NCBI RefSeq assembly: GCF_003837805.1
Contig: NZ_RQIT01000001.1
Span: 496,001 to 560,000 of the forward strand
DNA: 64,000 nucleotides
Source: Bradyrhizobium sp. RP6
Lineage (GTDB): Bacteria; Pseudomonadota; Alphaproteobacteria; Rhizobiales; Xanthobacteraceae
Direction: 5' to 3'
Shown here: positions 18,624 through 29,139 of the stretch, one piece after another
Layout: every line of letters starts with the position of its first letter
Numbering within the stretch: the first letter of the stretch is position 1
The notes under the pieces: generated by a model
What the model was told of the DNA's origin: nothing
What the model saw: only the letters and a program-made list of their open reading frames with translations
The model's database searches: none
Translations under genes and position numbers: made by a program

Positions 18624-20912
18624 ATGGTATATCGGCGCCGCAGATCCACGCAGATGCAGGCCGCAACCGAATCGGTTGCCGTGGCCCCGACTGCGCCGGT
18701 CGCGCGCCCGGCCAGGCCCCGCGCGCGCATGATGCGTCAATACGACCTCGTCGAGCGCGTCCGATCGTACAATCCCAACACCAACGAAGACCTGCTGAAC
18801 CGTGCCTATGTCTATGCCATGAAGGCGCATGGTTCGCAGACCCGCGCCTCGGGCGATCCGTATTTCTCGCACCCGCTCGAAGTGGCAGCGATTCTCACCG
18901 ACCTGAAGCTCGACGACGCCACCATCGTGGCCGCGCTGCTGCACGATACGATCGAGGATACCGAGGCGACGCGGGCCGAGATCGACCAGATCTTCGGGCC
19001 GGAGATTGGCGCGCTGGTCGAGGGCTTGACCAAGCTGAAGCGGCTCGAGCTGGTGTCGCGCGAGGCCAAGCAGGCCGAGAACCTGCGCAAATTGTTGCTG
19101 GCCATTGCCGACGATGTCCGCGTGCTTCTGGTCAAGCTCGCCGACCGACTGCACAACATGCGAACGCTGGATTTCGTGCCGACGGAATCGCGCCGGCGCA
19201 TCGCCGAGGAGACGCTCGACATCTACGCGCCGCTGGCGGGGCGCATGGGCATGCAGGAAATGCGTGAGGAGCTGGAGGATCTGTCCTTCCGCACCCTCGA
19301 TCCGGAAGCCTATTCGGTGGTGATGCAGCGGCTCGACGCGCTCGCCGAGCGCAACCGTAATTTGATCGGCGAGATCGAGGATCAGCTCTCCAACAATCTG
19401 CGCCACAGGGGTCTCGGCGCGCGGGTCTATGGCCGCCGCAAGAAGCCGTTCTCGATCTGGACCAAGATGGAGCGCAAGTCGGTCGGCTTCGAGCAATTGT
19501 CCGACATCTTCGGCTTCCGCCTCGTCGTTAACGATATCGAGGCCTGCTATCGCGCGCTCGGGATCGTCCATACCACCTGGCCGGTCGTGCCGGGGCGCTT
19601 CAAGGACTACATTTCGACGCCGAAGCAGAACGACTACCGCTCGATCCACACCACCGTGATCGGTCCCGGCAACCAGCGCGTCGAGCTCCAGATCCGCACC
19701 GAGGCGATGGACCAGATTGCCGAGCGCGGCATCGCCGCGCATGTCTTCTACAAGGAAGGCGTAGGCTCGCCGACCGAATACCTCAAGCGCGAGTCCAACG
19801 CGTTCGCCTGGCTGCGCCACACCATCGGAATCCTCTCCGAGAGCGCTAATCCCGAGGAATTCCTCGAGCATACCAAGCTCGAACTGTTCCACGACCAGGT
19901 GTTCTGCTTCACCCCGAAGGGCAAGCTGATCGCGCTGCCGCGCCACGCCAACGTGATCGACTTCGCCTATGCGGTGCACACCGACGTCGGCAACAGCGCG
20001 GTGGGCTGCAAGATCAACGGCAAGTTCGCGCCGCTCTCCTCGGAACTCCAGAACGGTGACGAGGTCGAGGTGCTGACATCGGAAGCGCAATCGGCGCCGC
20101 CGTCGGCCTGGGAGACGCTCGCGGTCACCGGCAAGGCACGCGCCGCGATCCGCCGCGCCACGCGCACCGCCGTGCGGGATCAATATGTCGGACTCGGCCG
20201 GCGCATCGTCGAGCGCCTGTTCGAGCGCGCCAAGATCGAATATGCCGACGACAAGCTCAAGGGCGCGCTGCCGCGGCTCGCGCGCACGTCGATCGAGGAC
20301 GTCATGGCGGCGGTGGGCCGCGGCGAGATCAAGGCGTCCCACGTCGCGCGAGCGATGTATCCGGACTACAAGGAGGAACGGATCGCGCGCTACGGCGTCA
20401 AGAAGGGGCTTGCGGCCAAGCTCAAGGAAAAGGGCGCCTCGGAGCCGCCGCGCAGCCCGGTCGCGATTCCGATCCGCGGCATCAACTCCGACTTGCCGAT
20501 CAAGTTCGCGCCCAATGGCGGCGCCGTGCCCGGGGATCGCATCGTCGGCATCGTCACGCCGGGCGAGGGCATCACGATCTATCCGATCCAGGCGCCCGCC
20601 CTGAAGGATTTCGAGGAGGAGCCGGAGCGCTGGCTCGATGTCCGGTGGGACATCGAGGATTCCGCGCCGCAGCGCTTCCCGGCCCGCATCAAGGTGGAGA
20701 ACGTCAACGAGCCTGGCGCCTTGGCGCAGATCGCGACCGTGATCGCCGAGCACGACGGCAACATCGACAACATCAGCATGCAGCGCCGCTCGCCCGACTT
20801 CACGGAGACGACGATCGATCTCGAAGTCTACGATCTGAAGCACCTGAGCGCGATCCTGGCTCAGTTGCGCGCGAAGGCGGTCGTCGCCAAAGTCGAACGT
20901 GTTAATGGATGA
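18624..20912 (+). CDS. rsh: Bifunctional (p)ppGpp synthetase/hydrolase (RelA/SpoT homologue)
   Basis: A 762-residue Rsh protein that makes and degrades (p)ppGpp in the stringent response. Domains in order: HD hydrolase with HDTIEDT (His107), synthetase with RFKDYISTPKQNDYRSIHTT (from about 325), TGS (about 425-485), a helical middle and a C-terminal ACT domain (about 687-760). The intact HD motif and the RFKD form of the synthetase loop indicate both activities. The start may be ATG 18624, or internal Met codons 11 or 36. In rhizobia Rsh influences symbiosis and nutrient stress; that is family knowledge. Confidence 0.95.
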   Translation: MVYRRRRSTQMQAATESVAVAPTAPVARPARPRARMMRQYDLVERVRSYNPNTNEDLLNRAYVYAMKAHGSQTRASGDPYFSHPLEVAAILTDLKLDDATIVAALLHDTIEDTEATRAEIDQIFGPEIGALVEGLTKLKRLELVSREAKQAENLRKLLLAIADDVRVLLVKLADRLHNMRTLDFVPTESRRRIAEETLDIYAPLAGRMGMQEMREELEDLSFRTLDPEAYSVVMQRLDALAERNRNLIGEIEDQLSNNLRHRGLGARVYGRRKKPFSIWTKMERKSVGFEQLSDIFGFRLVVNDIEACYRALGIVHTTWPVVPGRFKDYISTPKQNDYRSIHTTVIGPGNQRVELQIRTEAMDQIAERGIAAHVFYKEGVGSPTEYLKRESNAFAWLRHTIGILSESANPEEFLEHTKLELFHDQVFCFTPKGKLIALPRHANVIDFAYAVHTDVGNSAVGCKINGKFAPLSSELQNGDEVEVLTSEAQSAPPSAWETLAVTGKARAAIRRATRTAVRDQYVGLGRRIVERLFERAKIEYADDKLKGALPRLARTSIEDVMAAVGRGEIKASHVARAMYPDYKEERIARYGVKKGLAAKLKEKGASEPPRSPVAIPIRGINSDLPIKFAPNGGAVPGDRIVGIVTPGEGITIYPIQAPALKDFEEEPERWLDVRWDIEDSAPQRFPARIKVENVNEPGALAQIATVIAEHDGNIDNISMQRRSPDFTETTIDLEVYDLKHLSAILAQLRAKAVVAKVERVNG

Positions 20913-20917
20913 TGCTT

Positions 20918-20990
20918 GTCGTTGCCGGGCTTGCCCCGGCAACCCATCTCTTCAAAAAAGATGGATGCGCGGGTCGAGCCCGCGCATGAC
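20918..20990. repeat. Intergenic repeat, GTC(G/A)TTGCCGGG type, copy 1
   Basis: Two hairpins in tandem: GTTGCCGGGCTTGCCCCGGCAAC, then GATGGATGCGCGGG with CCCGCGCATGAC. The same unit, about 80 bp and in the opposite orientation, is at 53431-53512. It lies in the rsh-pdxJ gap, starting 6 bp after the rsh stop, and could act as a terminator or RNA-processing signal. Confidence 0.8.
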
Positions 20991-21022
20991 AAGTTGGGAA
21001 ATGTCAATTCGCGAGTCCTGAA

Positions 21023-21775
21023 ATGCCCGCAACTCCGCTCCGCCTCGGCGTCAATGTCGACCATGTCGCGACTCTGCGTAACGCGCGCGGTGGCCGCAAT
21101 CCGGATCCGGTGCGCGCGGCGCTGCTCGCGATCGAGGCCGGCGCCGACGGCATCACCGCGCATCTGCGCGAGGATCGCCGGCACATCCGCGACGAGGACA
21201 TGGCGCGGCTGAAGGCGGAGATCTCCAAACCGCTCAATTTCGAGATGGCGGCGACTGACGACATGCTGCGCATCTCGCTCGCCACCAAGCCGCATGCGGT
21301 GTGCCTTGTTCCGGAGCGGCGCCAGGAGGTAACGACCGAGGGCGGGCTGGATGTGGTCGGCCAGCACAACGCGCTCGCGCCCTATATCGCGCGGCTGAAC
21401 GATGCCGGCATCCGGGTCTCGCTGTTCATCGCCGCCGATCCCGCCCAGATCGAAATGGCGGCACGACTGCGCGCGCCCGTGATCGAGATCCACACCGGCG
21501 CCTGGTGCGACGCCGTCGTCGACGGCCACGCCGACAAGGCCGCGGTCGAATGGCGGCGGATCGTGGCGGGGGCGAAGCTGGCCAAGGATGCGGGGCTCGA
21601 GGTCCATGCCGGGCACGGGCTCGACTATGCCACGGCGGAGACGATCGCGGCCCTGCCTGAGATCATGGAGCTCAATATCGGCTACTACATGATCGGCGAG
21701 GCGCTGTTCGTGGGTCTGGCCGAGACCGTGCGCAACATGCGCGCGGCGATGGACCGTGGCCGGGGCCGGGCATGA
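21023..21775 (+). CDS. pdxJ: Pyridoxine 5'-phosphate synthase
   Basis: PdxJ, 250 residues, closes the pyridoxine ring from 1-deoxyxylulose 5-phosphate and 3-amino-2-oxopropyl phosphate in DXP-dependent vitamin B6 synthesis. Family blocks are [47 protein letters not shown] and VHAGHGLDY near the C-terminus. The stop overlaps the acpS start (ATGA), so the two are translationally coupled. Confidence 0.97.
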   Translation: MPATPLRLGVNVDHVATLRNARGGRNPDPVRAALLAIEAGADGITAHLREDRRHIRDEDMARLKAEISKPLNFEMAATDDMLRISLATKPHAVCLVPERRQEVTTEGGLDVVGQHNALAPYIARLNDAGIRVSLFIAADPAQIEMAARLRAPVIEIHTGAWCDAVVDGHADKAAVEWRRIVAGAKLAKDAGLEVHAGHGLDYATAETIAALPEIMELNIGYYMIGEALFVGLAETVRNMRAAMDRGRGRA

Positions 21776-22191
21776 TCATCGGCATCGGCTCCGACCTGAT
21801 CGACATCACCCGCGTGGCCAAGGTGATCGAACGGCATGGCGAGCGCTTCCTCGACCGCATCTTCACCGCGGCCGAGCGGGCCAAGGCGGAGCGGCGCGCC
21901 AAGAACGAGAAGATGGTGGTGGCGACCTACGCCAAGCGCTTCGCCGCCAAGGAGGCCTGCTCCAAGGCGCTCGGCACCGGCATCAGGCGCGGCGTCTGGT
22001 GGCGCGACATGGGGGTGGTCAACCTGCCGGGAGGGCGGCCGACCATGCAGCTGACCGGCGGCGCCCTGGCCCGGCTCCAGGCCCTGACGCCGGAGGGCTT
22101 CGAAGCCCGGATCGATGTTTCGATCACCGATGACTGGCCGCTGGCGCAGGCCTTTGTCATCATTTCCGCCGTGCCGCTGGCGAAGCCCTGA
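21772..22191 (+). CDS. acpS: Holo-[acyl-carrier-protein] synthase
   Basis: AcpS, 139 residues, transfers 4'-phosphopantetheine from CoA to the serine of acyl carrier protein. It shows [14 protein letters not shown] (metal-binding Asp), FTAAERA and [17 protein letters not shown], the two signature regions of the trimeric AcpS fold. Overlaps pdxJ by 4 bp. The pdxJ-acpS-lepB-rnc-era order is conserved in many alphaproteobacteria. Confidence 0.96.
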   Translation: MIIGIGSDLIDITRVAKVIERHGERFLDRIFTAAERAKAERRAKNEKMVVATYAKRFAAKEACSKALGTGIRRGVWWRDMGVVNLPGGRPTMQLTGGALARLQALTPEGFEARIDVSITDDWPLAQAFVIISAVPLAKP

Positions 22192-22441
22192 AGCGCTCCG
22201 CTCGATTTTATAATTCGCGTTTGAAATCAAAGTCTTACTCAGTTTTGATGCGATCCTTGATTGCGTGGCCTCCGACAACCGTCTAAAAGTCCGCCGACGC
22301 AAATCAGCCTGGGCGAATTCGGCTTTACGCCGGAATTGGCCCTCACTATCAGAATCAGGACAATCTCCATGGGCCGCGAAGCAATGGGCTGTTCGCGCCA
22401 AGGAGGGCGCTCTGTGACCGCCGGCCGGAATTGAGAGAGCA
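22192..22441. other. Intergenic region between acpS and lepB
   Basis: 250 bp without a gene. AT-richer DNA near 22200-22250 may be a degenerate repeat or the lepB promoter. A GGAGGGCG stretch near 22401 is too far from lepB to be its RBS. Confidence 0.35.
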
Positions 22442-23206
22442 ATGAGCGTGACTTCAGGAACGAAAACTGAGAGCGGCGTCGGTGAAACGATCCGGGTCGT
22501 CATTCATGCTCTCCTGATCGCGCTGGTGATCCGCACCTTCCTGTTTCAGCCTTTCAACATCCCGTCCGGCTCGATGAAGGCGACGTTGCTGGTCGGCGAC
22601 TATCTGTTCGTCTCGAAATATTCCTACGGCTATAGCCACTATTCGATTCCGTTCTCGCCGCCGCTGTTCTCGGGGCGAATCTGGGGCTCGGATCCGAACC
22701 GCGGCGACATCGTCGTGTTCCGCCTGCCGAAGGACGATTCCACCGACTACATCAAGCGCGTGATCGGGCTTCCGGGCGACCGCGTCCAGATGCGGGACGG
22801 TCTGCTCTACATCAACGACACGCCCGTCGAGCGGCAGCGCATGAGCGAATATGTCGGCGAGGACCCCTGCGGCTCGGAAGGCGGCGGCATCTCCCGGGTG
22901 AAGCGCTGGAAGGAAACGCTGCCGAACGGCGTGTCCTATGAGACGCTGGACTGCGCCGACAACGGCTACATGGACAACACCAACGTCTACACGGTGCCGC
23001 CCGGTCACTTCTTCATGATGGGCGACAATCGCGACAACTCCACCGACAGCCGCTTCCTCGGCCAGGTCGGCTACGTGCCGCAGGAAAATCTGATCGGCCG
23101 CGCTCAGATGATCTTCTTCTCCATCGCCGAGGGCGAGCATGCCTGGATGTTCTGGCGCTGGCCGTGGGCGGTACGCTGGAATCGTTTCTTCAAAATCGTC
23201 CGATGA
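22442..23206 (+). CDS. lepB: Signal peptidase I
   Basis: LepB, 254 residues, is the inner-membrane serine/lysine protease that removes signal peptides from exported proteins. A TM segment covers about residues 18-38. The catalytic Ser44 is in PSGSMKATLL and the general base Lys105 in YIKRVIGLPGD. GDNRDNSTDSR is the conserved box E. The active site faces the periplasm. The last codons overlap the rnc start (ATGA), suggesting coupled translation. Confidence 0.96.
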   Translation: MSVTSGTKTESGVGETIRVVIHALLIALVIRTFLFQPFNIPSGSMKATLLVGDYLFVSKYSYGYSHYSIPFSPPLFSGRIWGSDPNRGDIVVFRLPKDDSTDYIKRVIGLPGDRVQMRDGLLYINDTPVERQRMSEYVGEDPCGSEGGGISRVKRWKETLPNGVSYETLDCADNGYMDNTNVYTVPPGHFFMMGDNRDNSTDSRFLGQVGYVPQENLIGRAQMIFFSIAEGEHAWMFWRWPWAVRWNRFFKIVR

Positions 23207-24024
23207 AAGACGAAGCCAAGGACATCGCGATCCAACCGACCGAGGCGCAAGCCGCTCCCGAGAGCGAAGCCGCACCGAAAACGCCTGCCAAGAAGAAGCG
23301 GGCGCGAAGCAGCAAGGCCAAGGGCGCGGATGCCAACGCGGCGGTCGAGGCGCGCATCGGGCACCGCTTCGCCGACCCAAACCTGTTGATGCAGGCGATC
23401 ACGCATGTGTCGGCGCTGAAGTCCGGGCGCAAGCGCGGTGATAGCTATCAGCGGCTGGAGTTCCTCGGCGACCACGTGCTCGGGCTCGTCGTCTCCGACA
23501 TGCTCTATCACGCCTTCCCGAACGCCGACGAGGGCGAGCTGTCCAAGCGGCTCGCCGAACTCGTGCGCAAGGAGAGCTGCGCGGACGTCGCCAAGTCGCT
23601 CGGTCTCGTCGACGACATCAAGCTCGGCTCGGTCGGCTCCAGCGCCGACGCCCGCCTGCGCAAATCCATCCTCGGCGACATCTGCGAGGCCGTGATCGGC
23701 GCCATCTACCTCGACGGCGGCCATGCCGCGGCCGCCGAATTCGTCAAGCGCAACTGGACCGAGCGCATGCACAAGCCGCGCCGTCCCTTGCGCGATCCCA
23801 AGACCGTGCTGCAGGAATGGGCGCAAGGCAAGGGACTGCCGACGCCTGTTTACCGCGAGGTCGAGCGCACCGGCCCGCATCACGATCCGCAGTTCCGTGT
23901 CGCGGTCGATCTGCCGGGGCTGGCGCCGGCCGAAGGTATCGGCGGTAGCAAGCGCGCGGCAGAGAAGGTGGCAGCGTCAGTGATGATCGAGCGTGAAGGC
24001 GTTGGCGGCGGCAATGATGGCTGA
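23203..24024 (+). CDS. rnc: Ribonuclease III
   Basis: RNase III, 273 residues, cleaves double-stranded RNA in rRNA maturation and mRNA turnover. A charged Lys/Ala N-terminal extension (about 45 residues) precedes the catalytic domain with YQRLEFLGDHVLGLVVSDM (signature, His in place of the usual Arg after GD) and LGDICEAVIGAIYLDGG with catalytic Asp/Glu. A double-stranded-RNA-binding domain follows from about 190 to the end. ATG 23203 overlaps lepB; an earlier in-frame start lies inside lepB. Confidence 0.95.
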   Translation: MKDEAKDIAIQPTEAQAAPESEAAPKTPAKKKRARSSKAKGADANAAVEARIGHRFADPNLLMQAITHVSALKSGRKRGDSYQRLEFLGDHVLGLVVSDMLYHAFPNADEGELSKRLAELVRKESCADVAKSLGLVDDIKLGSVGSSADARLRKSILGDICEAVIGAIYLDGGHAAAAEFVKRNWTERMHKPRRPLRDPKTVLQEWAQGKGLPTPVYREVERTGPHHDPQFRVAVDLPGLAPAEGIGGSKRAAEKVAASVMIEREGVGGGNDG

Positions 24025-24940
24025 AGCAAGCGGCGAGGCGCCCACTGCGACGCGCTGCGGCTTCGTGGCGCTGATCGGTGCTCCGAATGTCGGCAAGTCC
24101 ACGCTGGTCAACGCGCTGGTCGGTGCCAAGGTCACGATCGTCTCGCGCAAGGTGCAGACCACGCGCGCGTTGATCCGCGGCATCGTCATCGAGAACAACG
24201 CGCAGATCATCCTGGTTGACACGCCCGGCATCTTCTCGCCCAAGCGCCGGCTCGACCGCGCCATGGTCTCGACCGCCTGGAGCGGGGCGCATGACGCCGA
24301 TCTCGTCTGCGTGCTGCTGGATGCCAAGACGGGGATCGACGAGGAAGCGGAGGCGATTCTCGCCAAGGCCGCCAGCGTCAATCACGAGAAGATCCTGGTG
24401 ATCAACAAGGTCGATCTGGTCCAGCGCGAGAAGCTGCTGGCGCTGGCGCAAGTTGCCAACGAGCGCATGAAGTTCGCGAGGACATTCATGATCTCTGCGA
24501 TCTCCGGCGATGGGGTCGACGACATCCGCAAGACGCTCGCGGACATGGTGCCGCCGGGCCCGTTCCTCTATCCCGAGGACCAGATGTCGGACGCGCCGAT
24601 GCGGCAGCTCGCGGCCGAGATCACGCGCGAAAAGATCTATCAGAAGCTGCACCAGGAATTGCCCTACCAGTCCACGGTCGAGACCGACAAATGGGAGGAG
24701 CGCAAGGACAAGTCGGTGCGGATCGAGCAGACGATCTTCGTCGAGCGCGAAAGCCAGCGCAAGATCGTGCTCGGCAAGGGCGGCGCCACAATCAAGTCGA
24801 TCGGCGCGGATTCGCGGAAGGAACTGATGCAGATCCTGGACGTGCCGGTGCATCTGTTCCTGTTCGTCAAGGTGCGCGAGAACTGGGGCGACGATCCCGA
24901 TCGCTACCGCGAGATGGGCCTGGACTTCCCCAGGGAATAA
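24014..24940 (+). CDS. era: GTPase Era
   Basis: Era, 308 residues, is a GTPase that binds 16S rRNA 3' end and is needed for 30S maturation. G1 is GAPNVGKS, G3 is DTPGI and G4 is NKVD. The C-terminal KH domain contains VLGKGGATIKSIG. Start ATG 24014 (or 24017) overlaps the end of rnc; GTPase and RNase III are usually adjacent. All motifs intact. Confidence 0.96.
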   Translation: MMAEASGEAPTATRCGFVALIGAPNVGKSTLVNALVGAKVTIVSRKVQTTRALIRGIVIENNAQIILVDTPGIFSPKRRLDRAMVSTAWSGAHDADLVCVLLDAKTGIDEEAEAILAKAASVNHEKILVINKVDLVQREKLLALAQVANERMKFARTFMISAISGDGVDDIRKTLADMVPPGPFLYPEDQMSDAPMRQLAAEITREKIYQKLHQELPYQSTVETDKWEERKDKSVRIEQTIFVERESQRKIVLGKGGATIKSIGADSRKELMQILDVPVHLFLFVKVRENWGDDPDRYREMGLDFPRE

Positions 24941-24961
24941 CCAAGAAAAGACAGGTCACCG

Positions 24962-25342
24962 ATGAGCGTGCCCAGTAACGTCCGGCGCTTCGAAGCGCTG
25001 CTCTATGCATCGTTGATGCTGGATGCCCTCTCGGTCGCGGTGCAGGACCGCACGCCCAACGCCGAGATGACCGAGCAGATGATCATGACGGCGACCTTGC
25101 TCGCCGGCGGCATGATCCTGCTGCTGGTTTATTTCGTCTGGCTGGCTGCGTATCGGCGCAAGAACTGGCCGCGCTGGGTGCTGGCGGCAGCGCTCGCGCT
25201 GTCGGTGATCTCGCTCGGCCAGATCATCGGGGAGAAGGGCCTGGAGCTCGACAGTGCCATCGAGATCGTCTCTTGCGCGCTGACCACGATGGGCCTTTAT
25301 TTCTCCTTCACCGGCGATGCGCAGGGCTGGTTCAACGCGTGA
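24962..25342 (+). CDS. Small membrane protein of unknown function
   Basis: A 126-residue protein with an N-terminal soluble helix (about 1-30) and three probable membrane segments: MIMTATLLAGGMILLLVYFVW, WVLAAALALSVISLGQII and a weaker one around VSCALTTMGLYFSF. No catalytic motif is seen. It lies between era and recO on the same strand, 21 bp after era, so it is likely co-transcribed. Function unknown. Confidence 0.8.
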   Translation: MSVPSNVRRFEALLYASLMLDALSVAVQDRTPNAEMTEQMIMTATLLAGGMILLLVYFVWLAAYRRKNWPRWVLAAALALSVISLGQIIGEKGLELDSAIEIVSCALTTMGLYFSFTGDAQGWFNA

Positions 25343-25351
25343 GGTCTCGAG

Positions 25352-25385
25352 ATTCCGGGTTCGCCTCTTCGAGGCGCCCCGGAAT
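25352..25385. repeat. Short hairpin in the gap before recO
   Basis: ATTCCGGG (25352-25359) pairs with CCCCGGAAT (25377-25385), with an inner GCCTC/GAGGC stem. It resembles intergenic repeats found between rhizobial genes, and could trim or attenuate the transcript. Confidence 0.5.
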
Positions 25386-25433
25386 GATAGGGATGGCGCT
25401 GCGCTCCTGATCGAAATCCTGTAAGCTTCTCCC

Positions 25434-26186
25434 ATGGAATGGACCGACGAGGGCATCGTGCTGGGTGTGCGGCGGCATGGCGAAAGCAGCGCCATCGTCG
25501 AGCTCCTGACGCGCGCGCATGGCCGTCATCTCGGCCTCGTCCGCGGCGGTGCCAGCTCGCGGATGCGGCCGCTCTTGCAGCCCGGCAACAGCGTCAGCGC
25601 GGTGTGGCGGGCGCGCCTCGACGAGCATCTCGGGACCTATGCGATCGAGGGATTGAGGCTGCGCGCGGCGACGCTGCTGGCATCGTCCCACGGGGTCTAT
25701 GGCGTCACTCATCTCGCCTCGGTTGCGCGGCTCTTGCCGGAGCGCGATCCGCACGAAGACATCTTTGCATTGCTCGAACATTCGCTCGACAATTTCGACG
25801 ATATCGGCAGCGCCGCCGTGCACCTGATCCATTTCGAGATGGCGATGCTCGCAGAGCTGGGTTTCGGCCTTGCGCTGGACAATTGCGCGGTGACCGGCGA
25901 GACCACGGACCTGATCTATGTTTCGCCGAAATCCGGTGGCGCGGTGTCGCGCGGCGCGGGCGAGCCGTGGCGCGACCGGCTGTTGCGGCTGCCGCCTTTT
26001 CTGCGCCATGGCGAAACAGCGAGCGATCTCACCGAGCAGGATCTCCAGGACGGCTTTCGGCTCACCGGCCTGTTCCTGCTGCGTCACGTGCTGGAGCCGC
26101 GCGGGCAGGGCCATTCCGATGCCCGGGCCGGCTTCATCAATGCCCTGATACGGCAGCAGGCGAGGGTGGCGCTCCCAGCGCCATGA
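25434..26186 (+). CDS. recO: DNA repair protein RecO
   Basis: RecO, 250 residues, works with RecR and RecF to load RecA on single-stranded DNA gaps. The N-terminal OB-fold shows [21 protein letters not shown] and [21 protein letters not shown], then a helical domain with [22 protein letters not shown], where a Cys is kept but the full Zn-binding set is not. Length is normal. It follows the conserved era neighbourhood. Confidence 0.94.
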   Translation: MEWTDEGIVLGVRRHGESSAIVELLTRAHGRHLGLVRGGASSRMRPLLQPGNSVSAVWRARLDEHLGTYAIEGLRLRAATLLASSHGVYGVTHLASVARLLPERDPHEDIFALLEHSLDNFDDIGSAAVHLIHFEMAMLAELGFGLALDNCAVTGETTDLIYVSPKSGGAVSRGAGEPWRDRLLRLPPFLRHGETASDLTEQDLQDGFRLTGLFLLRHVLEPRGQGHSDARAGFINALIRQQARVALPAP

Positions 26187-26277
26187 GCACATCGGGGCTC
26201 TGCATTGCCCCTCCGCATGGAGTTCCCCGGAACGAAATCGGGTCGGCCTTCAGGTTCCACAAATGGGGGCAGCCTAA

Positions 26278-26565
26278 ATGTTGATCAGGGGATTCGCCTT
26301 GTCCGCGGCGCTGCTTACGTTCGTGCCCGATGCCACGGCCGGGGAGCCGCAACCTGGCTTGTTTCGCCGGGCATCCTGCACGGTCGTCCGGTATTATGTG
26401 GCGAAATATTCCGCTGCCGCCGCAGAGACATGGGCGCGGGCCCATGGCGCGACCGAGGCCGAAATCGAAGCCGCCCGCCGTTGCGTGAGCAATGCGCCGA
26501 CACCCGCCCAAACGCCTGGTCAGGCCAAAACCCAGACATTCACCGCCGGCTGGGCAGGCCAGTAG
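26278..26565 (+). CDS. Small exported protein of unknown function
   Basis: A 95-residue protein with an N-terminal signal peptide (ALSAALLTFVPDATAGE, cleavage near residue 21). The mature part contains the helical ASCTVVRYYVAKYSAAAAETW and AHGATEAEIEAARRC segments with two Cys that could pair. The C-terminus is Thr/Pro/Gln-rich. It sits between recO and parC. Function unknown. Confidence 0.7.
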   Translation: MLIRGFALSAALLTFVPDATAGEPQPGLFRRASCTVVRYYVAKYSAAAAETWARAHGATEAEIEAARRCVSNAPTPAQTPGQAKTQTFTAGWAGQ

Positions 26566-26627
26566 GCCGCCTCCAGGGGAACCATTCGATCCTTGCCCGA
26601 TTCGCTTCCACGGTTTAACCGGGCGGC

Positions 26628-28886
26628 ATGGGAAAACGAATCGTTCCGCCGGAAGAACCGGCCGAAATCCACGACGTGCCGCTGCGCGAGGCGCTGGAAG
26701 AGCGCTATCTCGCCTACGCGCTCTCGACCATCATGCACCGCGCGCTGCCGGACGCACGCGATGGCCTGAAGCCGGTGCACCGGCGCATCCTCTACGGCAT
26801 GCGGCTGCTGCGGCTCGACCCCGGCACGGCCTTCAAGAAATCCGCAAAGATCGTCGGCGACGTGATGGGCTCGTTCCATCCGCATGGCGACCAGGCGATC
26901 TACGACGCCATGGTTCGCCTCGCGCAGGATTTCTCCTCGCGCTATCCGCTGGTCGACGGCCAGGGCAATTTCGGCAACATCGACGGCGATAACCCCGCCG
27001 CCTACCGCTATACCGAAGCGCGCATGACCGACGTCGCGCGGCTTCTGCTCGAGGGCATCGACGAGGACGGCGTCGAGTTTCGCGCCAATTACGACGGTCA
27101 GTCGAAAGAGCCCGTCGTGCTGCCCGGCGGCTTCCCGAACCTGCTCGCCAATGGCGCGCAGGGCATTGCGGTCGGCATGGCCACCTCGATCCCGCCGCAC
27201 AACGCCGCCGAGCTTTGCGATGCCGCGCTGCATCTGATCGAGAAGCCCGATGCGAAATCCAGGGCGCTGCTGAAATGGGTGAAGGGACCGGATTTCCCGA
27301 CCGGCGGCATCATCGTCGATTCCAAGCAGGCGATTGCGGAAGCCTACACGACCGGCCGGGGCTCGTTCCGTGTCCGTGCGAGATGGGAGCAGGAAGAAGG
27401 CGCCCGCGGCAGTTGGGTCGTCGTCGTCACTGAGATACCCTTCCTCGTGCAGAAGTCGCGCCTGATCGAGAAGGTCGCCGAGCTGCTGGACCAGAAGAAA
27501 CTGCCGCTGGTCGGCGACATCAGGGACGAGTCGGCCGAAGACGTCCGCATCGTGATCGAGCCGAAATCGAAGAACGTCGATCCGGCGCTGATGATGGAAT
27601 CGCTGTTCCGGCTCACCGAGCTGGAAAGCAAGATCCCGCTGAACCTTAACGTGCTGATCAAGGGCAAGGTGCCCAAGGTGGTCGGCCTGGCCGAGTGCTT
27701 GCGCGAATGGCTCGATCATCTGCGCGACGTGCTGATCCGGCGCAGCAATTATCGCAAGGCGCAGATCGAGCACCGGCTGGAAGTCCTCGGCGGATTCCTG
27801 ATCGCCTATCTGAACATCGACAAGGTGATCAAGATCATCCGCACCGAGGATGAGCCGAAGCCCGAGCTGATGAAGGCCTTCAAGCTCACCGAGGTTCAGG
27901 CCGAAGCCATCCTCAACATGCGCCTGCGGTCCTTGCGCAAGCTCGAGGAGATGGAGATCCGCACCGAGGACAAGAACCTCCGCGGCGAGCTCAAGGGCAT
28001 CAATGCGGTGCTCGCCTCCGAAGCCGAACAGTGGAAGAAGGTCAGCGAGCAGGTCGGCAAGGTCCGCGACATGTTCGGACCGAAGACGCCGCTCGGCAAG
28101 CGCCGTACCACTTTTGCGGACGCGCCCGAGCACGATCTCGCCGCGATCGAGGAGGCCTTCGTCGAGCGCGAGCCGGTGACGGTCGTCGTCTCCGACAAGG
28201 GCTGGATCCGCACCATGAAGGGCCATGTCGAGGATCTCTCGGGCCTTGCCTTCAAGCAGGACGACAAGCTCGGCTTCGCCTTCTTCGCGGAGACGACCTC
28301 GAAGCTGCTGCTGTTCGCGACCAACGGCAAGTTCTACTCGCTCGACGTCGCGAAGCTGCCGGGCGGCCGCGGTCACGGCGAGCCGATCCGGCTGTTCATC
28401 GACCTCGAGCAGGAAGCCGCGCCCGTCGCGCTGTTCGTGCACAAGGGGGGACGCAAATTCCTGGTCGCGAGCCACGAGGGCCAGGGCTTCGTCGTCCACG
28501 AGGACGATTGCGTCGGCACCACCAAGAAGGGCAAGCAGGTCCTCAACGTGGACATGCCGAACGAGGCGCGCGCGATCACCGAGGTGCTCGGCGACACCGT
28601 CGCGGTCATCGGCGACAACCGCAAGATGCTGGTCTTCCCGCTCGACCAGGTGCCGGAGATGGCGCGCGGCCGTGGCGTTCGCTTGCAGAAGTACAAGGAT
28701 GGCGGCCTTTCGGATATTGCCGTGTTCGACGCCAAGGCCGGCCTGACCTGGAAGGACTCCGCCGGTCGCGAATTCTCCGCGACCATGAAGGAGCTCGCGG
28801 AGTGGCAAGGCACCCGCGCCGATGCCGGCCGCCTGCCGCCGAAGGGCTTCCCGAAGTCGAACAAGTTCGGCCGGGGGATCGGGTAG
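26628..28886 (+). CDS. parC: DNA topoisomerase IV subunit A
   Basis: ParC, 752 residues, is the DNA-cleaving subunit of topoisomerase IV, which decatenates daughter chromosomes. The breakage-reunion domain shows [40 protein letters not shown] and the catalytic Tyr128 in [10 protein letters not shown] coiled-coil GyrA-type tower follows, then a C-terminal beta-propeller of reduced repeats. The length and weak GyrA box favour ParC over GyrA. The partner parE is not in the window. Confidence 0.95.
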   Translation: MGKRIVPPEEPAEIHDVPLREALEERYLAYALSTIMHRALPDARDGLKPVHRRILYGMRLLRLDPGTAFKKSAKIVGDVMGSFHPHGDQAIYDAMVRLAQDFSSRYPLVDGQGNFGNIDGDNPAAYRYTEARMTDVARLLLEGIDEDGVEFRANYDGQSKEPVVLPGGFPNLLANGAQGIAVGMATSIPPHNAAELCDAALHLIEKPDAKSRALLKWVKGPDFPTGGIIVDSKQAIAEAYTTGRGSFRVRARWEQEEGARGSWVVVVTEIPFLVQKSRLIEKVAELLDQKKLPLVGDIRDESAEDVRIVIEPKSKNVDPALMMESLFRLTELESKIPLNLNVLIKGKVPKVVGLAECLREWLDHLRDVLIRRSNYRKAQIEHRLEVLGGFLIAYLNIDKVIKIIRTEDEPKPELMKAFKLTEVQAEAILNMRLRSLRKLEEMEIRTEDKNLRGELKGINAVLASEAEQWKKVSEQVGKVRDMFGPKTPLGKRRTTFADAPEHDLAAIEEAFVEREPVTVVVSDKGWIRTMKGHVEDLSGLAFKQDDKLGFAFFAETTSKLLLFATNGKFYSLDVAKLPGGRGHGEPIRLFIDLEQEAAPVALFVHKGGRKFLVASHEGQGFVVHEDDCVGTTKKGKQVLNVDMPNEARAITEVLGDTVAVIGDNRKMLVFPLDQVPEMARGRGVRLQKYKDGGLSDIAVFDAKAGLTWKDSAGREFSATMKELAEWQGTRADAGRLPPKGFPKSNKFGRGIG

Positions 28887-28898
28887 GGCGGCTCTCGT

Positions 28899-29034
28899 GT
28901 CCCGGACGCGCTGCACCGCCCTTCGCGTTGCTGCGCAGAGCCGGGACCCACGCTGCGCGGATTGCTCGGGGACATGGGCCCCGGCTCTGCGGCGCACCGC
29001 TGAAGAAGCGCTGCGCCGCGTCCGGGGCACGAGG
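28899..29034. repeat. Intergenic repeat, CCCCGGACGC family, copy 1
   Basis: Contains GTCCCGGACGCGCTGCACCG, CGCAGAGCCGGGACCC and, inverted, GCCCCGGCTCTGCGGCGCAC ... GCGTCCGGGGCAC. It can fold as a long double stem. The reverse complement closely matches 47831-47945, so this is a dispersed repeat family. Confidence 0.7.
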
Positions 29035-29059
29035 ATGTGGCGCGCATCTGTCCCCACAT

Positions 29060-29139
29060 CGTCATTGCGAGCGTAGCGAAGCAATCCAGAATCCCGCCGC
29101 GGAAAGACTCTGGATTGCTCCGCTGCGCTCGCAATGACG
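29060..29139. repeat. 80-bp imperfect palindrome (CGTCATTGCGAGCG family)
   Basis: Ends CGTCATTGCGAGCG and CGCTCGCAATGACG are reverse complements, with inner arms AGCAATCCAGA and TCTGGATTGCT. This is the wording of a very widespread intergenic mobile palindrome of alphaproteobacteria. It lies downstream of parC. Confidence 0.75.
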